64,000 nt of DNA, taken from positions 1 to 64,000 of the forward strand of contig CANIBP010000009.1 of assembly GCA_947466075.1 (NCBI GenBank), read 5' to 3'. Every line of letters begins with the position of its first letter. Position 1 is the first letter of the stretch. This stretch comes from Verrucomicrobiaceae bacterium. Its GTDB lineage: Bacteria; Verrucomicrobiota; Verrucomicrobiia; Verrucomicrobiales; Verrucomicrobiaceae. Of this stretch, positions 1-8,543 are shown piece after piece. The position numbers were made by a program, and so were the translations under genes. The notes below the pieces were generated by a model. It had not been told where the DNA came from and searched no databases. It saw nothing but the letters and a program-made list of their open reading frames with translations.

Positions 1-192
1 CTGCCTATTCATCGGCTCGGTAACGGCAAATTCTGGAACCTCGGGGACGCCGAAGACATGCCCGCCGACAGTTTCAGTGGCCGCTTTGCCGGTCTCCTGC
101 CGCCAAAGCCCGTGGATGAAAAGACCCGCCAGATGGGCAAGGTGCTGCTGGAGGCCATGGGCGTGAAAGTGATACCGTTGAAGGGAAGGTGA
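1..192 (+). CDS. C-terminal end of an unidentified protein (5' truncated by window)
   Basis: An open frame enters from the left edge and stops at TGA 190-192, giving 63 visible residues. The tail contains GRFAGLLPPKPVDEKTRQMG and ends VKVIPLKGR. I do not recognise the family. The frame has no internal stop and reads like real protein, with Pro, Lys and hydrophobic residues mixed in an ordinary way, so I treat it as the end of a real gene. About 200 bp of noncoding sequence follow. Confidence 0.5.
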   Translation: MPIHRLGNGKFWNLGDAEDMPADSFSGRFAGLLPPKPVDEKTRQMGKVLLEAMGVKVIPLKGR

Positions 193-397
193 GTTGCACG
201 CACTTCATTCAAAACCCACTGCGGCACACCACATCGTGATCGGTTCAACTCACAGCGTTATGAAGACCTAGATGCATGACAAAACATGACAACTGACGCT
301 CACCACACTGCGAAACCCTGCACAGGCACCCGCGATTCCATTTGCAGCTAAGCTAGGGAATACGAAGGTTTGCGCATGAAGCACAAGGCAGCGTCAC

Positions 398-463
398 CCG
401 CACAGTCCTCTGTGCGGTCAGGGAGCGTTCGATAGCTCGGAAACCGCACAGGGGACTGTGCGG
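398..463. repeat. REP-like inverted hairpin pair (8-bp stems, 4-nt loops)
   Basis: Two perfect hairpins share the same stem, CCGCACAG/CTGTGCGG, at 398-417 (loop TCCT) and 444-463 (loop GGGA). The second is almost the reverse complement of the first, so they form a head-to-head pair separated by 26 bp, as in bacterial BIME elements made of REP sequences. A pair with the same design but a different stem lies at 22001-22071. The second hairpin overlaps the first codons of the downstream MmeI-like remnant. Confidence 0.6.
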
Positions 464-1000
464 ACCACTCTAACCACCGCTCTTTCCGACAAAGAACGCC
501 TCATCCACGACCAGGGCCTCGTCTCCCTGCTCAAACAACTGCACGACGACCTCGACGCCGCCGTCTGCGCGGCCTACGGCTGGCCCACGAGCCTCACCGA
601 TGCCGAGATCCTCGACCGCCTCGTGACCCTCAACGCCCAACGCGCCGAGGAAGAGAAGCGCGGCATCATCCACCGGCTGCGGCCGGAGTATCAGAACGCG
701 AAAGGCACGAGCACGGCGCAGGACACGCTGGATCTGCCGGAGAAGAAGGGTGGGGAGGGGAAAGGCAGCAGGCAGGAGGCAAAAGGCAAAAGGCAGGAGG
801 CCAAACAGCCGTGGCCGAAGCCGTTGGCAGAGCGCATCCGCGCCACCGAACAGGCACTGCATGCGGCGGGTCATGCGGTGACTGCGGAAGAACTCACCAC
901 ACACTTCTCCCGCGCCAAGATGGCGGATTTGCAGGAGATTCTGGAAAGCCTCGTGACGCTGGGCAGAGCGCGGCAGGATGGGGAGCGGTTCAGTGTTTGA
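458..1000 (+). pseudogene. C-terminal remnant of MmeI-like SAM-dependent DNA methyltransferase/restriction enzyme
   Basis: The 180-residue frame (GTG start at 458) matches only the extreme C-terminus of the large MmeI-type class I SAM-dependent DNA methyltransferases. Seen motifs are LDAAVCAAYGWP near residue 35, EILDRLVTLNAQRAEEE and RLRPEYQN near residue 75. A Lys/Glu-rich linker and a PWPKPL...VTAEEL winged-helix-like tail follow. The methyltransferase motifs (FxGxG, NPPY) and nuclease region, normally many hundreds of residues upstream, are absent. The frame stays open upstream only to the TGA at 377-379, and that stretch is the REP-like pair. I read it as the leftover end of a deleted restriction-modification gene. 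A small protein that re-uses this domain cannot be excluded. Confidence 0.6.
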
Positions 1001-1030
1001 TGGAGCGCGGACTCGGAGGCCCGCGCTCCA
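1001..1030. repeat. 10-bp-stem inverted repeat after the methyltransferase remnant
   Basis: TGGAGCGCGG at 1001-1010 and CCGCGCTCCA at 1021-1030 are perfect inverted repeats around a 10-nt spacer. The repeat starts directly after the TGA of the preceding frame. There is no T-run on either side, so it is more like a REP/hairpin element than an intrinsic terminator. Confidence 0.5.
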
Positions 1031-1086
1031 CGAACCTCCATGAATAAACAGCGCACGCTTTGGCACACCATCTCCATGACACAGTC

Positions 1087-1200
1087 TCAATGATGCCCCG
1101 CTTTGCGCTTGTGCAGAATCAGTGTGTTGCCATCGGGATCCGAGAACATGACCCTGTGGCAGATCGTTGTCTCCAAAGGTGCCATCTTGATCGGTGGATA
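1087..1200 (-). pseudogene. VOC (glyoxalase-fold) gene remnant, copy 1
   Basis: On the minus strand this reads PLETTICHRVMFSDPDGNT followed by LILHKRKAGHH and a stop (TCA at 1087-1089). This is the typical last strand of a VOC-superfamily protein: the F-x-DPDGN turn followed by a Leu-His/Arg-Lys-rich end. About 35-40 residues survive; the frame is closed by TAA a little upstream and no start or N-terminal half is present. The second copy at 1253-1350 is nearly identical, so the ends were duplicated after or during decay. Confidence 0.6.
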
Positions 1201-1252
1201 AGTGTTATCTGTGATGAGTTATGGAAGAATCCAAACTCTTAACCCATCACCT

Positions 1253-1350
1253 CTAACGCATCACTCTTCGATGCCCCGCTTTGCGCTTGTGCAGCATCAG
1301 CGTGTTGCCATCGGGATCGGAGAACATGACCCTGTGGCAGATCGGTGGAT
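1253..1350 (-). pseudogene. VOC (glyoxalase-fold) gene remnant, copy 2
   Basis: This is the second copy of the VOC tail. On the minus strand it reads CHRVMFSDPDGNT, then LMLHKRKAGHRRV, then a stop. Both this copy and copy 1 are followed by a related flank (ATCGGTGGATA..., then CTTAACCCATCACC), so the duplication covered roughly 140-170 bp including noncoding sequence. Copy 1 has about 27 extra bases (TTGTCTCCAAAGGTGCCATC and neighbours) that preserve three or four more codon blocks of the VOC domain. Confidence 0.6.
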
Positions 1351-1425
1351 AGGGGTTATTTGTGATGTGTTATGGGAAAATCCGAACCCTTAACCCATCA
1401 CCTTTAACTCTTAACCTTGTTCTCC

Positions 1426-2613
1426 TCACGCCGCCTTTACCGCTGCCACGATCTTCTGCGCGGCGTCGGTCAAATCGGCGGCGCCGGTGATCTTCAGGCC
1501 GCTGGCGGCGAGGGTGGCCTTGCCGGCTTCGACATTGTTGCCTTCGAGGCGGACGACGAGCGGGATGTTCAGGGAGACTTCTTTCGCGGCAGCGATGATG
1601 CCGTTGGCGATGATGTCGCAGTCCATGATGCCGCCGAAGATGTTCACGAGGATGCCTTCGACCTTGGGATCGCCGAGGATGATCTTGAAGGCTGCGGTGA
1701 CTTGTTCTTTCGTCGCGCCGCCGCCGACATCGAGGAAGTTAGCAGGTTCGCCGCCGTGGAACTTGATGATGTCCATCGTGGACATGGCGAGACCAGCGCC
1801 GTTGACGAGGCAGGCGATGTTGCCATCGAGTCCGATGTAGTTGAGGCCGAACTCGCTGGCGGCGACTTCGCGCGGATCTTCTTCGGTGGTGTCACGCATG
1901 GCGGTGACGTCCTTCTGACGGTAAAGTGCGTTGTCGTCGAAATTGAACTTTGCATCGAGGGCCACGACTTGGCCGTCGGTGGTAATTGCGAGCGGGTTGA
2001 TCTCCACGAGGGAGCAGTCGGCCTTGAGATAGAGATTCCACAGCGCGGTGAAGAGTTTCACGGCCTGGTTCATCTGCGGTCCGCGCAAATTGAGCGAGGC
2101 GGCGATCTTGCGGCACTGGTAGGGCTGCAGGCCGATGGTGGGACTCACAAACTCCTTGCTGATCTTCTCCGGCGTCTTCTCAGCGACTTCTTCGATGTTC
2201 ATGCCGCCTTCCGTGGAGGCGATGATGGCGTGGCTGCTGGTGCCACGATCAAACAGGATGGCGAAGTAGTATTCCTTGGTGATGTCCACGGCCTTGGCGA
2301 TGAGCACCTTGCTCACCAGCTTGCCTTCCGGGCCAGTCTGGTGCGTGACGAGTGTCTGTCCGAGCATCTTGCCCGCGATGTCCTGCGCTTCTTCAGGTGT
2401 GTTCACCACATGCACACCGCCTTTGAAACCGTTTTTGAAGGTGCCTTTGCCGCGACCACCGGCATGCACCTGCGCTTTGACCACGAGACCTGGGCCGCCG
2501 ATCTCGCGTGCTGCAGCACCGGCTTCCTCCGCCGTGCTGGCGACGATGCCCTTGGGGCTGGCGACGCCGAATTTTTCAAACAGTTGCTTGGCTTGATACT
2601 CGTGGATGTTCAT
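1426..2613 (-). CDS. sucC: Succinyl-CoA ligase (ADP-forming), beta subunit
   Basis: This is the 395-residue ATP-grasp subunit of the TCA-cycle enzyme that converts succinyl-CoA to succinate with ATP or GTP formation. The start is the ATG giving [17 protein letters not shown], the universal SucC N-terminus; a longer frame to 2976 is spurious. Visible signatures are [13 protein letters not shown] (ATP-grasp, ~45-57), SLVEINPLA (metal-binding Glu/Asn, ~200), [14 protein letters not shown] (~215-228), [10 protein letters not shown] and FLDVGGGA (~265-285), and [11 protein letters not shown] (~325). Length is normal. The partner sucD is usually adjacent, but here VOC gene remnants lie downstream, so the alpha subunit must be outside the window. 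Confidence 0.97.
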   Translation of the reverse strand: MNIHEYQAKQLFEKFGVASPKGIVASTAEEAGAAAREIGGPGLVVKAQVHAGGRGKGTFKNGFKGGVHVVNTPEEAQDIAGKMLGQTLVTHQTGPEGKLVSKVLIAKAVDITKEYYFAILFDRGTSSHAIIASTEGGMNIEEVAEKTPEKISKEFVSPTIGLQPYQCRKIAASLNLRGPQMNQAVKLFTALWNLYLKADCSLVEINPLAITTDGQVVALDAKFNFDDNALYRQKDVTAMRDTTEEDPREVAASEFGLNYIGLDGNIACLVNGAGLAMSTMDIIKFHGGEPANFLDVGGGATKEQVTAAFKIILGDPKVEGILVNIFGGIMDCDIIANGIIAAAKEVSLNIPLVVRLEGNNVEAGKATLAASGLKITGAADLTDAAQKIVAAVKAA

Positions 2614-2731
2614 GGCGGAGAAATGGGGGAGCGCGATAGTAGAAGTCTGACCCGAAGCGTCAAGGCGCATTCCCGGTGCGGGAAAGAATGCCGCGCTTGC
2701 CGTGCCGAACGGGCTGCGGCATAGCAAGTAC

Positions 2732-3400
2732 ATGCGAATTGATGTGGTGACGCTGTTCCCAGAGCTGGTCTCGGTACCGATGGGCCTGAGCATGATGGGA
2801 CGTGCGCAGGAAAAGGGCATTCTCGATCTGCGCGTGCATGATCTGCGCGAGCAAGGCCTGGGAAAGCACCGCCAAGTTGATGATACGCCGTATGGTGGGG
2901 GGCAGGGGATGGTGATCCGTCCCGAGCCGGTGTTTGAAACGCTGGACCGCCTCGACACGCCGGAGGCGCGGATCATTTACCTCTCACCGGCCGGGAAGCG
3001 CTTCGATCAGGCCACAGCACGCCGCTTGTCCGCAGAGCCGCATTTGATTTTTCTCTCCGGCCACTACGAAGGCATCGACCAGCGCATCATCGAGCACTGG
3101 ATCGATGAGGAGATCAGCCTCGGCGATTACGTGCTGACGAACGGCGCCATCGCCGCCGTGGTGGTCATGGATGCCATCGTGCGCCTGCTCCCCGGTGTGC
3201 TGGGCGATGAGATGAGCGCCGTGGAGGAAAGCTTTGGTCCCAGCGGCCTACTGGAAGCGCCGCAATACACCAAACCGGCTGAGTATCGTGACATGAAAGT
3301 GCCCGAGATGCTGCTGAGTGGGAATCACGCGAAGATTGCCGCCTGGCGTGCGCAGCAGGCGATGGAACGCACGCGGACGAACCGCCCCGATCTGCTGTGA
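2732..3400 (+). CDS. trmD: tRNA (guanine-N1-)-methyltransferase TrmD
   Basis: This 222-residue SPOUT methyltransferase makes m1G37 in tRNAs reading CNN codons and prevents +1 frameshifting. The start is chosen at [12 protein letters not shown], the standard TrmD N-terminus; a start ten codons upstream lacks homology. Seen: [12 protein letters not shown] (~50-62), [13 protein letters not shown] (~83), [12 protein letters not shown] (SAM-binding trefoil knot, ~110) and [11 protein letters not shown] (~133). The C-terminal tRNA-binding domain is present ([13 protein letters not shown] and the Arg/Thr-rich end). In many bacteria trmD sits with rpsP, rimM and rplS; here it stands alone, divergent from sucC. 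Confidence 0.97.
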   Translation: MRIDVVTLFPELVSVPMGLSMMGRAQEKGILDLRVHDLREQGLGKHRQVDDTPYGGGQGMVIRPEPVFETLDRLDTPEARIIYLSPAGKRFDQATARRLSAEPHLIFLSGHYEGIDQRIIEHWIDEEISLGDYVLTNGAIAAVVVMDAIVRLLPGVLGDEMSAVEESFGPSGLLEAPQYTKPAEYRDMKVPEMLLSGNHAKIAAWRAQQAMERTRTNRPDLL

Positions 3401-3496
3401 AAATGAGATGCGTGTGGGGATGACATTTCGTTTGACGATCTCCCACGCTGCACGCTAAATAACGCCGCGCTGCCCCGACCGGCAGAAACACGCAAC

Positions 3497-3587
3497 GGTG
3501 AGGTGGCTGAGTGGTCGAAAGCACATCTTTGCTAAAGATGCGTAGCCTTAACAGCTACCGAGGGTTCGAATCCCTCCCTCACCGCCA
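3497..3587 (+). tRNA. tRNA-Ser (GCT)
   Basis: A 91-nt type II tRNA with encoded CCA. The acceptor stem pairs GGTGAGG (3497-3503) with CCTCACC, followed by discriminator G and CCA (3585-3587). The anticodon stem CATCT/AGATG encloses TTGCTAA, with anticodon GCT at 3531-3533. A long variable arm precedes the T-arm GGTTCGAATCC. The T-rich stretch GTTTTTCTCTAATTTT follows directly and may end transcription. Confidence 0.97.
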
Positions 3588-3715
3588 GTTTTTCTCTAAT
3601 TTTCCCCGCATGCCTGAACATCCAGGCGTTCTTTGACAAGAGCTGGGAAAGGCAGGGCGAAGGAAAAAAAGTCCGGAGCCTTGAACTTTTAAGTGGCCCC
3701 TGTAACGGAGAGAGC

Positions 3716-4420
3716 ATGTGTGGTCGTTACGCTTTCTCCGCCGCTGCTGTGCTACGGCTTGCCAAGACATTACGAGCAGAGCAGCGTGCCGCGCTGGCGG
3801 TGGCAACCAAGCTCAACCACGCCCCTACGCAGTCTGGCCCCGTCGCCTTGATGCGCCAAGGCCAGCCTATCTGCATCGAATTGCTGCGCTGGGGCCTGAT
3901 TGTTCCGTTGACGCAGACTCCGCTCATCAATGCCCAGTCGGAGACTGCCGCGCAGAAGCCTACCTTCCGCGCAGCGCTGGAAAAGCAACGCTGCCTTATC
4001 CCTGCAGATGCTTTTTACGAATGGCAGGATGGCACCCAGCTCAAGCAGCCTTGGGAGTTCCGCCTCGCCAATGACGAACCGCTCGTTTTTGCCGGTCTCT
4101 GGCACACCGGAACTCTGCCCGGCGGGAATCGTGTGGATGCGTACTGCGTCCTCACCACGCAAGCGAATGACACCCTCCGCCGCTGCCATGAGCGCATGCC
4201 CGTGATCCTGCATGAGAATGACTGGGAAGCCTGGCTTTCTCCCGATCTCGCGATTTCAACTTCTTCTCGCTTCAAGGAGTGGTTTCGTCCCTGGCCCGGT
4301 CCCATGCATGCACGAGCGGTGACAACTGCCATCAATAAGGCCGCCTACGACGGGCCTATTGATGAGATCAGCCTGAATTCAACTGCAGATGTGCAAGAAA
4401 ATGAACTACGCCTATTTTGA
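3716..4420 (+). CDS. SRAP domain protein (YedK/HMCES-like DNA-protein crosslink enzyme)
   Basis: A 234-residue SOS-response-associated peptidase family protein. These proteins form a thiazolidine crosslink through Cys2 to abasic sites in single-stranded DNA and so shield them. Seen: the invariant MCGRYAF start with Cys2, then a KLNHAP stretch carrying the Asn, RWGLI (~58), NAQSET (~75), RCLIPADAFYEW with the catalytic Glu (~95-106), LTTQANDTLRRCHERMPV with the active-site His (~150-163) and a C-terminal acidic tail. All known functional residues are present. It lies 128 bp after tRNA-Ser with its own apparent ribosome site (GGAGAG just before the ATG). Confidence 0.93.
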   Translation: MCGRYAFSAAAVLRLAKTLRAEQRAALAVATKLNHAPTQSGPVALMRQGQPICIELLRWGLIVPLTQTPLINAQSETAAQKPTFRAALEKQRCLIPADAFYEWQDGTQLKQPWEFRLANDEPLVFAGLWHTGTLPGGNRVDAYCVLTTQANDTLRRCHERMPVILHENDWEAWLSPDLAISTSSRFKEWFRPWPGPMHARAVTTAINKAAYDGPIDEISLNSTADVQENELRLF

Positions 4421-4486
4421 ATTGTTTGTGCTTTGCTGTCTGAAGGTAGGGGATTTTTCATGACCCCGATTCACTTAACTTTGGCA

Positions 4487-4987
4487 TCATTCGATGACCA
4501 CGGCCTGACCCACGGCGGCCTCATAAATCTGGTGCAAAGTGAACGTCTGCTGTGCTCCGATTTTCTGACCGAACTGGGCTGAAAGATACATGCCTGCGGC
4601 AATGAGCAGCATGAGGGTGGCAATCCATAATCCCCAAGCCTGCATGTCTAGCCAAAACTGGCAAGCACCTAAGAGGCCCGAAAATAACCCGATCGAACCC
4701 ACCAATAGGTATCCATAGAGAAAGGCTGCCCACACATTCGTGCTCGGGCCGTAGGTGCCATCCACTCGAGTTTTTCCTTTGCCTTCAGGTTCCAGGCTCA
4801 AGCTGAGACGCGGGGACCAGTATTGGCTCTCCTTCTCCACTACATGCAGGCTCACATAACCTGGAAAGCTCTTCAATTCACAGCGGTCAGCTTGCTCACG
4901 AGCATGGTTTACGATCAACGCACAGGCAGATTCCACATCCATGTCGAGCGTATGCGAGAAGCGGGGCCTGAGTCGGAAACTGCTCAT
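4487..4987 (-). CDS. Small membrane protein of unknown function
   Basis: 166 residues. The N-terminal ~85 residues are soluble and mixed in charge (DMDVESACALIVNHAREQADR, then LSLSLEPEGKGKTRVDGTYGP). Two probable transmembrane segments follow at about 88-108 (WAAFLYGYLLVGSIGLFSG) and 114-137 (LWIATLMLLIAAGMYLSA). The C-terminal tail is TFTLHQIYEAAVGQAVVIE. I do not recognise a family. It is transcribed convergently with the SRAP gene. Confidence 0.6.
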   Translation of the reverse strand: MSSFRLRPRFSHTLDMDVESACALIVNHAREQADRCELKSFPGYVSLHVVEKESQYWSPRLSLSLEPEGKGKTRVDGTYGPSTNVWAAFLYGYLLVGSIGLFSGLLGACQFWLDMQAWGLWIATLMLLIAAGMYLSAQFGQKIGAQQTFTLHQIYEAAVGQAVVIE

Positions 4988-5155
4988 ACGTCAGATGCTA
5001 CCCGGTCGCCGCCGTCCACGTCTAGCGCCTCTATTGTTCAATACCGAGTATTCCTTGTGCGAGGAATGACAGGTAACTCTTCGCTTATCCCCCGTGAACC
5101 TTCTGCTCAGGCGAATAGCTGTTCCTGGAGGCCTTTGGCTGGCCTGCGTTGGGAA

Positions 5156-7006
5156 TTACTTCACCAGTTTCGGCTTGAACACGCCATCGCCGACGATTTG
5201 AAGCAGGGCGCTGCGGGTCATGTAAAAGATATCGGGGTCGCCTTTGATCTGGCCGAAGTAGAAAGCGGTTTCAGCGTTGGGTTGGGTGGGAGAGAAGATG
5301 ATCTCCACCTCGCGCACGGGGCCGTCGGTGCGGCCGGGTTCACCAAGCACGACCTGAATGGTGAGGAAAGGGGTCTTCAAGGCTTCGAGGGCGTCGCTGC
5401 GGTCGGCGGCCCAGTCTTGCACGGTGAAACGAGCGAGATTGCCTGCGAGTTGGTCGGCTTTCACACGGTCGATCTCTTCGGTAACGTCACGACCGCCGCG
5501 CGAGGCTTTCCATTGGGCGGTAACCGGATTGTAGTCGAGGATCACCGGCGCATTGGAGCCGAGCGACATGGTGATGCGGCGGAGAGCGAAGGTGGTGAAG
5601 CGCATAGCACCGAGGCCTTTCCATTTGATGCCGTCGGTGGGCAGGGAAGGGAGTAGGGAGGCGTCGATACGATAGATGAAGGGTTCGCTGTCGTATTTGG
5701 CAAAGAACTGGGTGTTATCAGCATTGTGGCCGAACATGAGTTTCACAGGCTTTTCACGTGATGGAGTCCAGGTAATGGTCTGGAAAGGATCGTCGAGGCC
5801 GTAGGGCATGAGATCGGCGGCAGTGTCGGCGGTAAACTGCATGATCTCGTGGGTATTGAGTGCGTTGAGGCAACGCGAAACGCGTTCGCCATTGGCGGCA
5901 TCCCATTTACCATGACGCAAAAGATACCAAGAACCGCCTTCATTGCGCAGGCTTATCTCAGGATGGGTCTTGCTGTTGATGGTGATGAAATCGAGTCTCT
6001 CGCCGTCGATTTGCGCGAGCAGATGATCACGTAGGGCATTAGGGCTGACCCAAAGGCTGAGAAGATTCTTGGCGTCGACGGTGAAGGCTGATTTGCGATA
6101 GGCCGTGGTAGCGGTGGTGATGGCCTGTTTGGCGTCAGCAGGTTTCTTCAAGGTGAGTTCGTAGGACTTGCCGCGTGTCTTGGATTCGATGGAGACCTTG
6201 ATTTCATCTGCTGGGGTGGTTTGAGCCGCCTCCTTGGCGGTGACGCCACTGACGGATGAAGTGACATCTTTAGCCTCGGTGATTTCAATATTGAGGATCG
6301 TGGAAAGCAGTTCAGTGATGCGTTCTTTACTGCCGCGTGTTTTAAGCGGCTTTTCAAGCAGCCATGGCGCATGCTCGTTCTCGCGGGAGAGGACGATCTG
6401 GCCTGAAGGCTGGGCTAAGGTGATGCGGGTGATGACTTCGGCGGGTAAGCGCAGCAGTTTAGGATCACGCCAAGAAGCGGCGGGAATCTGTAGCACGGCG
6501 GGCGCTTCACTTTTGGCAAGATACCAAGCGATGCCCGGTGCGTTCGCTTCGGGAATGCCGATGTACACGCTGTTCTCTATAACAGCAGGTGCACCGAACC
6601 AGCATTCATGCACCACCGTTGTGCCAGCAAGGAGGCGCACTTTGTAGCGTGGCTTGTCGAGTCCGGTTTTCTGCCATTCCGCTTCATCGAATTCTTCGCG
6701 ATGGATGCGTTCGATCCACTCAACGCCATCGAGGGTGAGGATGAGCGCAGCTACTTTCTGTGGATCAGCAAGATCGTTAAAGGGGGCCTCAATGCTCCAT
6801 GCGTTTCCTTCACGCAGTAGTGTTAGCGGAGTGTTTTCGGCAGTGAGCACTTCAACGCGAGTGACCTTGTCTTTTTCAAAGCGTGAGGGTCCGCGTTTGA
6901 TTTCACGCAATTCTTGGGCGGATGGAAAATAACGCTCAATGCCCAAGATGAGCGCGCCCAAGGTGGCGACGATCAGGAACAGGATAAGAGTGGTGCGTGC
7001 GCTCAT
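5156..7006 (-). CDS. DUF4340 domain protein of the Gld-type ABC cluster
   Basis: 616 residues: one N-terminal membrane anchor (TLILFLIVATLGALILGI) and a long periplasmic part. It fits the DUF4340 family: repeated modules of the type 'EKDKVTRVEVLTAENTPLTL', 'WSIEAPFNDLADPQKV' and 'KTGLDKPRYKVRLL', each an 80-100-residue beta-rich unit, recurring along the protein. DUF4340 genes regularly follow gldG-like genes, and here the gene lies 14 bp after one, as the last gene of a four-gene operon. The exact function is unknown. It is probably an accessory periplasmic part of the ABC-2 transporter encoded upstream. Confidence 0.85.
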   Translation of the reverse strand: MSARTTLILFLIVATLGALILGIERYFPSAQELREIKRGPSRFEKDKVTRVEVLTAENTPLTLLREGNAWSIEAPFNDLADPQKVAALILTLDGVEWIERIHREEFDEAEWQKTGLDKPRYKVRLLAGTTVVHECWFGAPAVIENSVYIGIPEANAPGIAWYLAKSEAPAVLQIPAASWRDPKLLRLPAEVITRITLAQPSGQIVLSRENEHAPWLLEKPLKTRGSKERITELLSTILNIEITEAKDVTSSVSGVTAKEAAQTTPADEIKVSIESKTRGKSYELTLKKPADAKQAITTATTAYRKSAFTVDAKNLLSLWVSPNALRDHLLAQIDGERLDFITINSKTHPEISLRNEGGSWYLLRHGKWDAANGERVSRCLNALNTHEIMQFTADTAADLMPYGLDDPFQTITWTPSREKPVKLMFGHNADNTQFFAKYDSEPFIYRIDASLLPSLPTDGIKWKGLGAMRFTTFALRRITMSLGSNAPVILDYNPVTAQWKASRGGRDVTEEIDRVKADQLAGNLARFTVQDWAADRSDALEALKTPFLTIQVVLGEPGRTDGPVREVEIIFSPTQPNAETAFYFGQIKGDPDIFYMTRSALLQIVGDGVFKPKLVK

Positions 7007-7020
7007 GCGTTAAAGAAAAT

Positions 7021-8523
7021 TCATCCGGCCCGCCGACTGGCCCAGACCATGAAGCCAAACCCCAGCACGATGCCAGGGAGAGTAATGGAAGTGACCCAGA
7101 AAATCAGCTCATGCTGTCTTCTCGATAGTTGAATGCGGTAGGAGCGTTTGGGCTTGGAAGTGATGCCGATATTACTCTCGCGATTCATCAGCCAGTTCAA
7201 ACCGGCTGCCACGAAGTCACGGTTCACCGCTAGCATGGTCTGCTTATCGAGCAGGGTGGAGTTAGAAACCACCACCATGCGGGAACTTTCAGCGCGCTGG
7301 CTTTCATCGTTCACAGCACCACGCTCGACGCTAGCGGCAAGATAGATTGGCGGAAGTGTATCCTCTTCATCGACGACAGGCAGTTCCTCCAAGAACTGGC
7401 GCTCTCCCCAAAAACGCGGTGAAGCGCGAATGAGCGGTTCGACAATGATGGACTGCTCCTTGAGTGCGTTGTCCTGTTCACGCAGTTCGAGGGATTCCGA
7501 CTGGCCGGAAAGCGTCATGGCTGAAGACCCAAGGTGGCGGATGAAGGGCACGTCCTTCATGAACTCGGCAAGCACGGTGAATTCCTTGCGTGCGCCAGTA
7601 CTGGTGCTTTCCGCGGTGAGTACGCGGTCGCCGCGCGGACGCACGCCGTTGGCGTTGAGGAATGAGTTGAGCCGATTCGTTTCACCGCCGGGGTCGAGCA
7701 TGATGAACACACCTGCCCGCTTTGTCCGCCAGTAATCGTCGAGCATTTTGATCTCACGTTCGGATAGATCGTAGCGTGCGCCGAGAATCAACAGGCCATC
7801 GGCATCCGTGGGGATGTTGCTGATTTCGGAAAGGTTGGCCTGAATGACATCAAAGTTTTGCTGCTTGCCGAGATCGAGAGCAGCATTGTAGGCATCGCTC
7901 AAGGCGGCATCGGAGCGACTACCCTTGCCGACTATGTAATAGAAACGCTTCACGCGGCCCTCCACAACGGAGATAATCGCGGAGCTGATGGCGTCCTCAC
8001 CGCGGAATTCGATGATTTGCTTGTTTGTGCTGGTGCCTGCTTCGCGAATGACCAGTTCCTCCTCGGTGATGAAGCGTTTGTTCACTCCACAACGGATGAG
8101 GACACCGCTTTGCGCGAGAGAGAGGCCGGTGTCGGCTTTGAGTTGCTCGGCACGCTCAATATCACGCACAGGATCAATGGAGCGCACTTTGATGCGCTGT
8201 CTGCCGTGCATGCGGTACTCTTCCAGCAGGGACTGCACCTCGCCATAGACCTTGGAGTCACGGCCAAAGACAATATTGATCTGCACATCGCGTGAAAGGC
8301 TATTGAGTGTGTTTAACGTCGCCGGACTGAGAGTGTAATCCTGGCTCGGACTGAGATCCCAGCGCCAGTAATGCCGCCAGTTCAGTCGGTTGATGCCGGC
8401 GAAGAGCGCTAATGCCAAGAAAATTTGCAAAGCGACGTTAAGGCCGATGCCATAGCGCTTTGGCATGGCAAGCGGCGGCGTGTGATCGGCAGTAGTCGAT
8501 GGCTTCTGGGCGGAATCCGGCAT
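7021..8523 (-). CDS. GldG-like ABC transporter auxiliary protein
   Basis: 500 residues with an N-terminal transmembrane segment (~24-44, GLNVALQIFLALALFAGIN) and a C-terminal one (~470-492, LIFWVTSITLPGIVLGFGF). A large periplasmic domain between them matches the ABC-type uncharacterised auxiliary/GldG family: WDLSPSQDYTLSPATLNTL, then VQINIVFGRDSKVYGEVQSL and IVVEPL. In Bacteroidota GldF, GldG and GldA form an ABC complex needed for gliding. The same trio occurs in non-gliding phyla, where the cargo is unknown. It is second to last in the operon, with 20 bp to the permease. Confidence 0.87.
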   Translation of the reverse strand: MPDSAQKPSTTADHTPPLAMPKRYGIGLNVALQIFLALALFAGINRLNWRHYWRWDLSPSQDYTLSPATLNTLNSLSRDVQINIVFGRDSKVYGEVQSLLEEYRMHGRQRIKVRSIDPVRDIERAEQLKADTGLSLAQSGVLIRCGVNKRFITEEELVIREAGTSTNKQIIEFRGEDAISSAIISVVEGRVKRFYYIVGKGSRSDAALSDAYNAALDLGKQQNFDVIQANLSEISNIPTDADGLLILGARYDLSEREIKMLDDYWRTKRAGVFIMLDPGGETNRLNSFLNANGVRPRGDRVLTAESTSTGARKEFTVLAEFMKDVPFIRHLGSSAMTLSGQSESLELREQDNALKEQSIIVEPLIRASPRFWGERQFLEELPVVDEEDTLPPIYLAASVERGAVNDESQRAESSRMVVVSNSTLLDKQTMLAVNRDFVAAGLNWLMNRESNIGITSKPKRSYRIQLSRRQHELIFWVTSITLPGIVLGFGFMVWASRRAG

Positions 8524-8543
8524 GGTGGTGGATCATTCGGTTA

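Noticed and set aside
1001..1030. Intrinsic terminator
   Set aside because: A strong stem is present but no T-run follows on either strand, so it is listed as a repeat.
1417..2724. Open frame on the plus strand opposite sucC
   Set aside because: It is a mirror frame of a GC-rich gene; the sucC strand carries all the conserved motifs.
3497..3715. Integrated element at the tRNA-Ser gene
   Set aside because: No integrase and no duplicated tRNA 3' end are visible in the window; the next gene is an ordinary SRAP gene.
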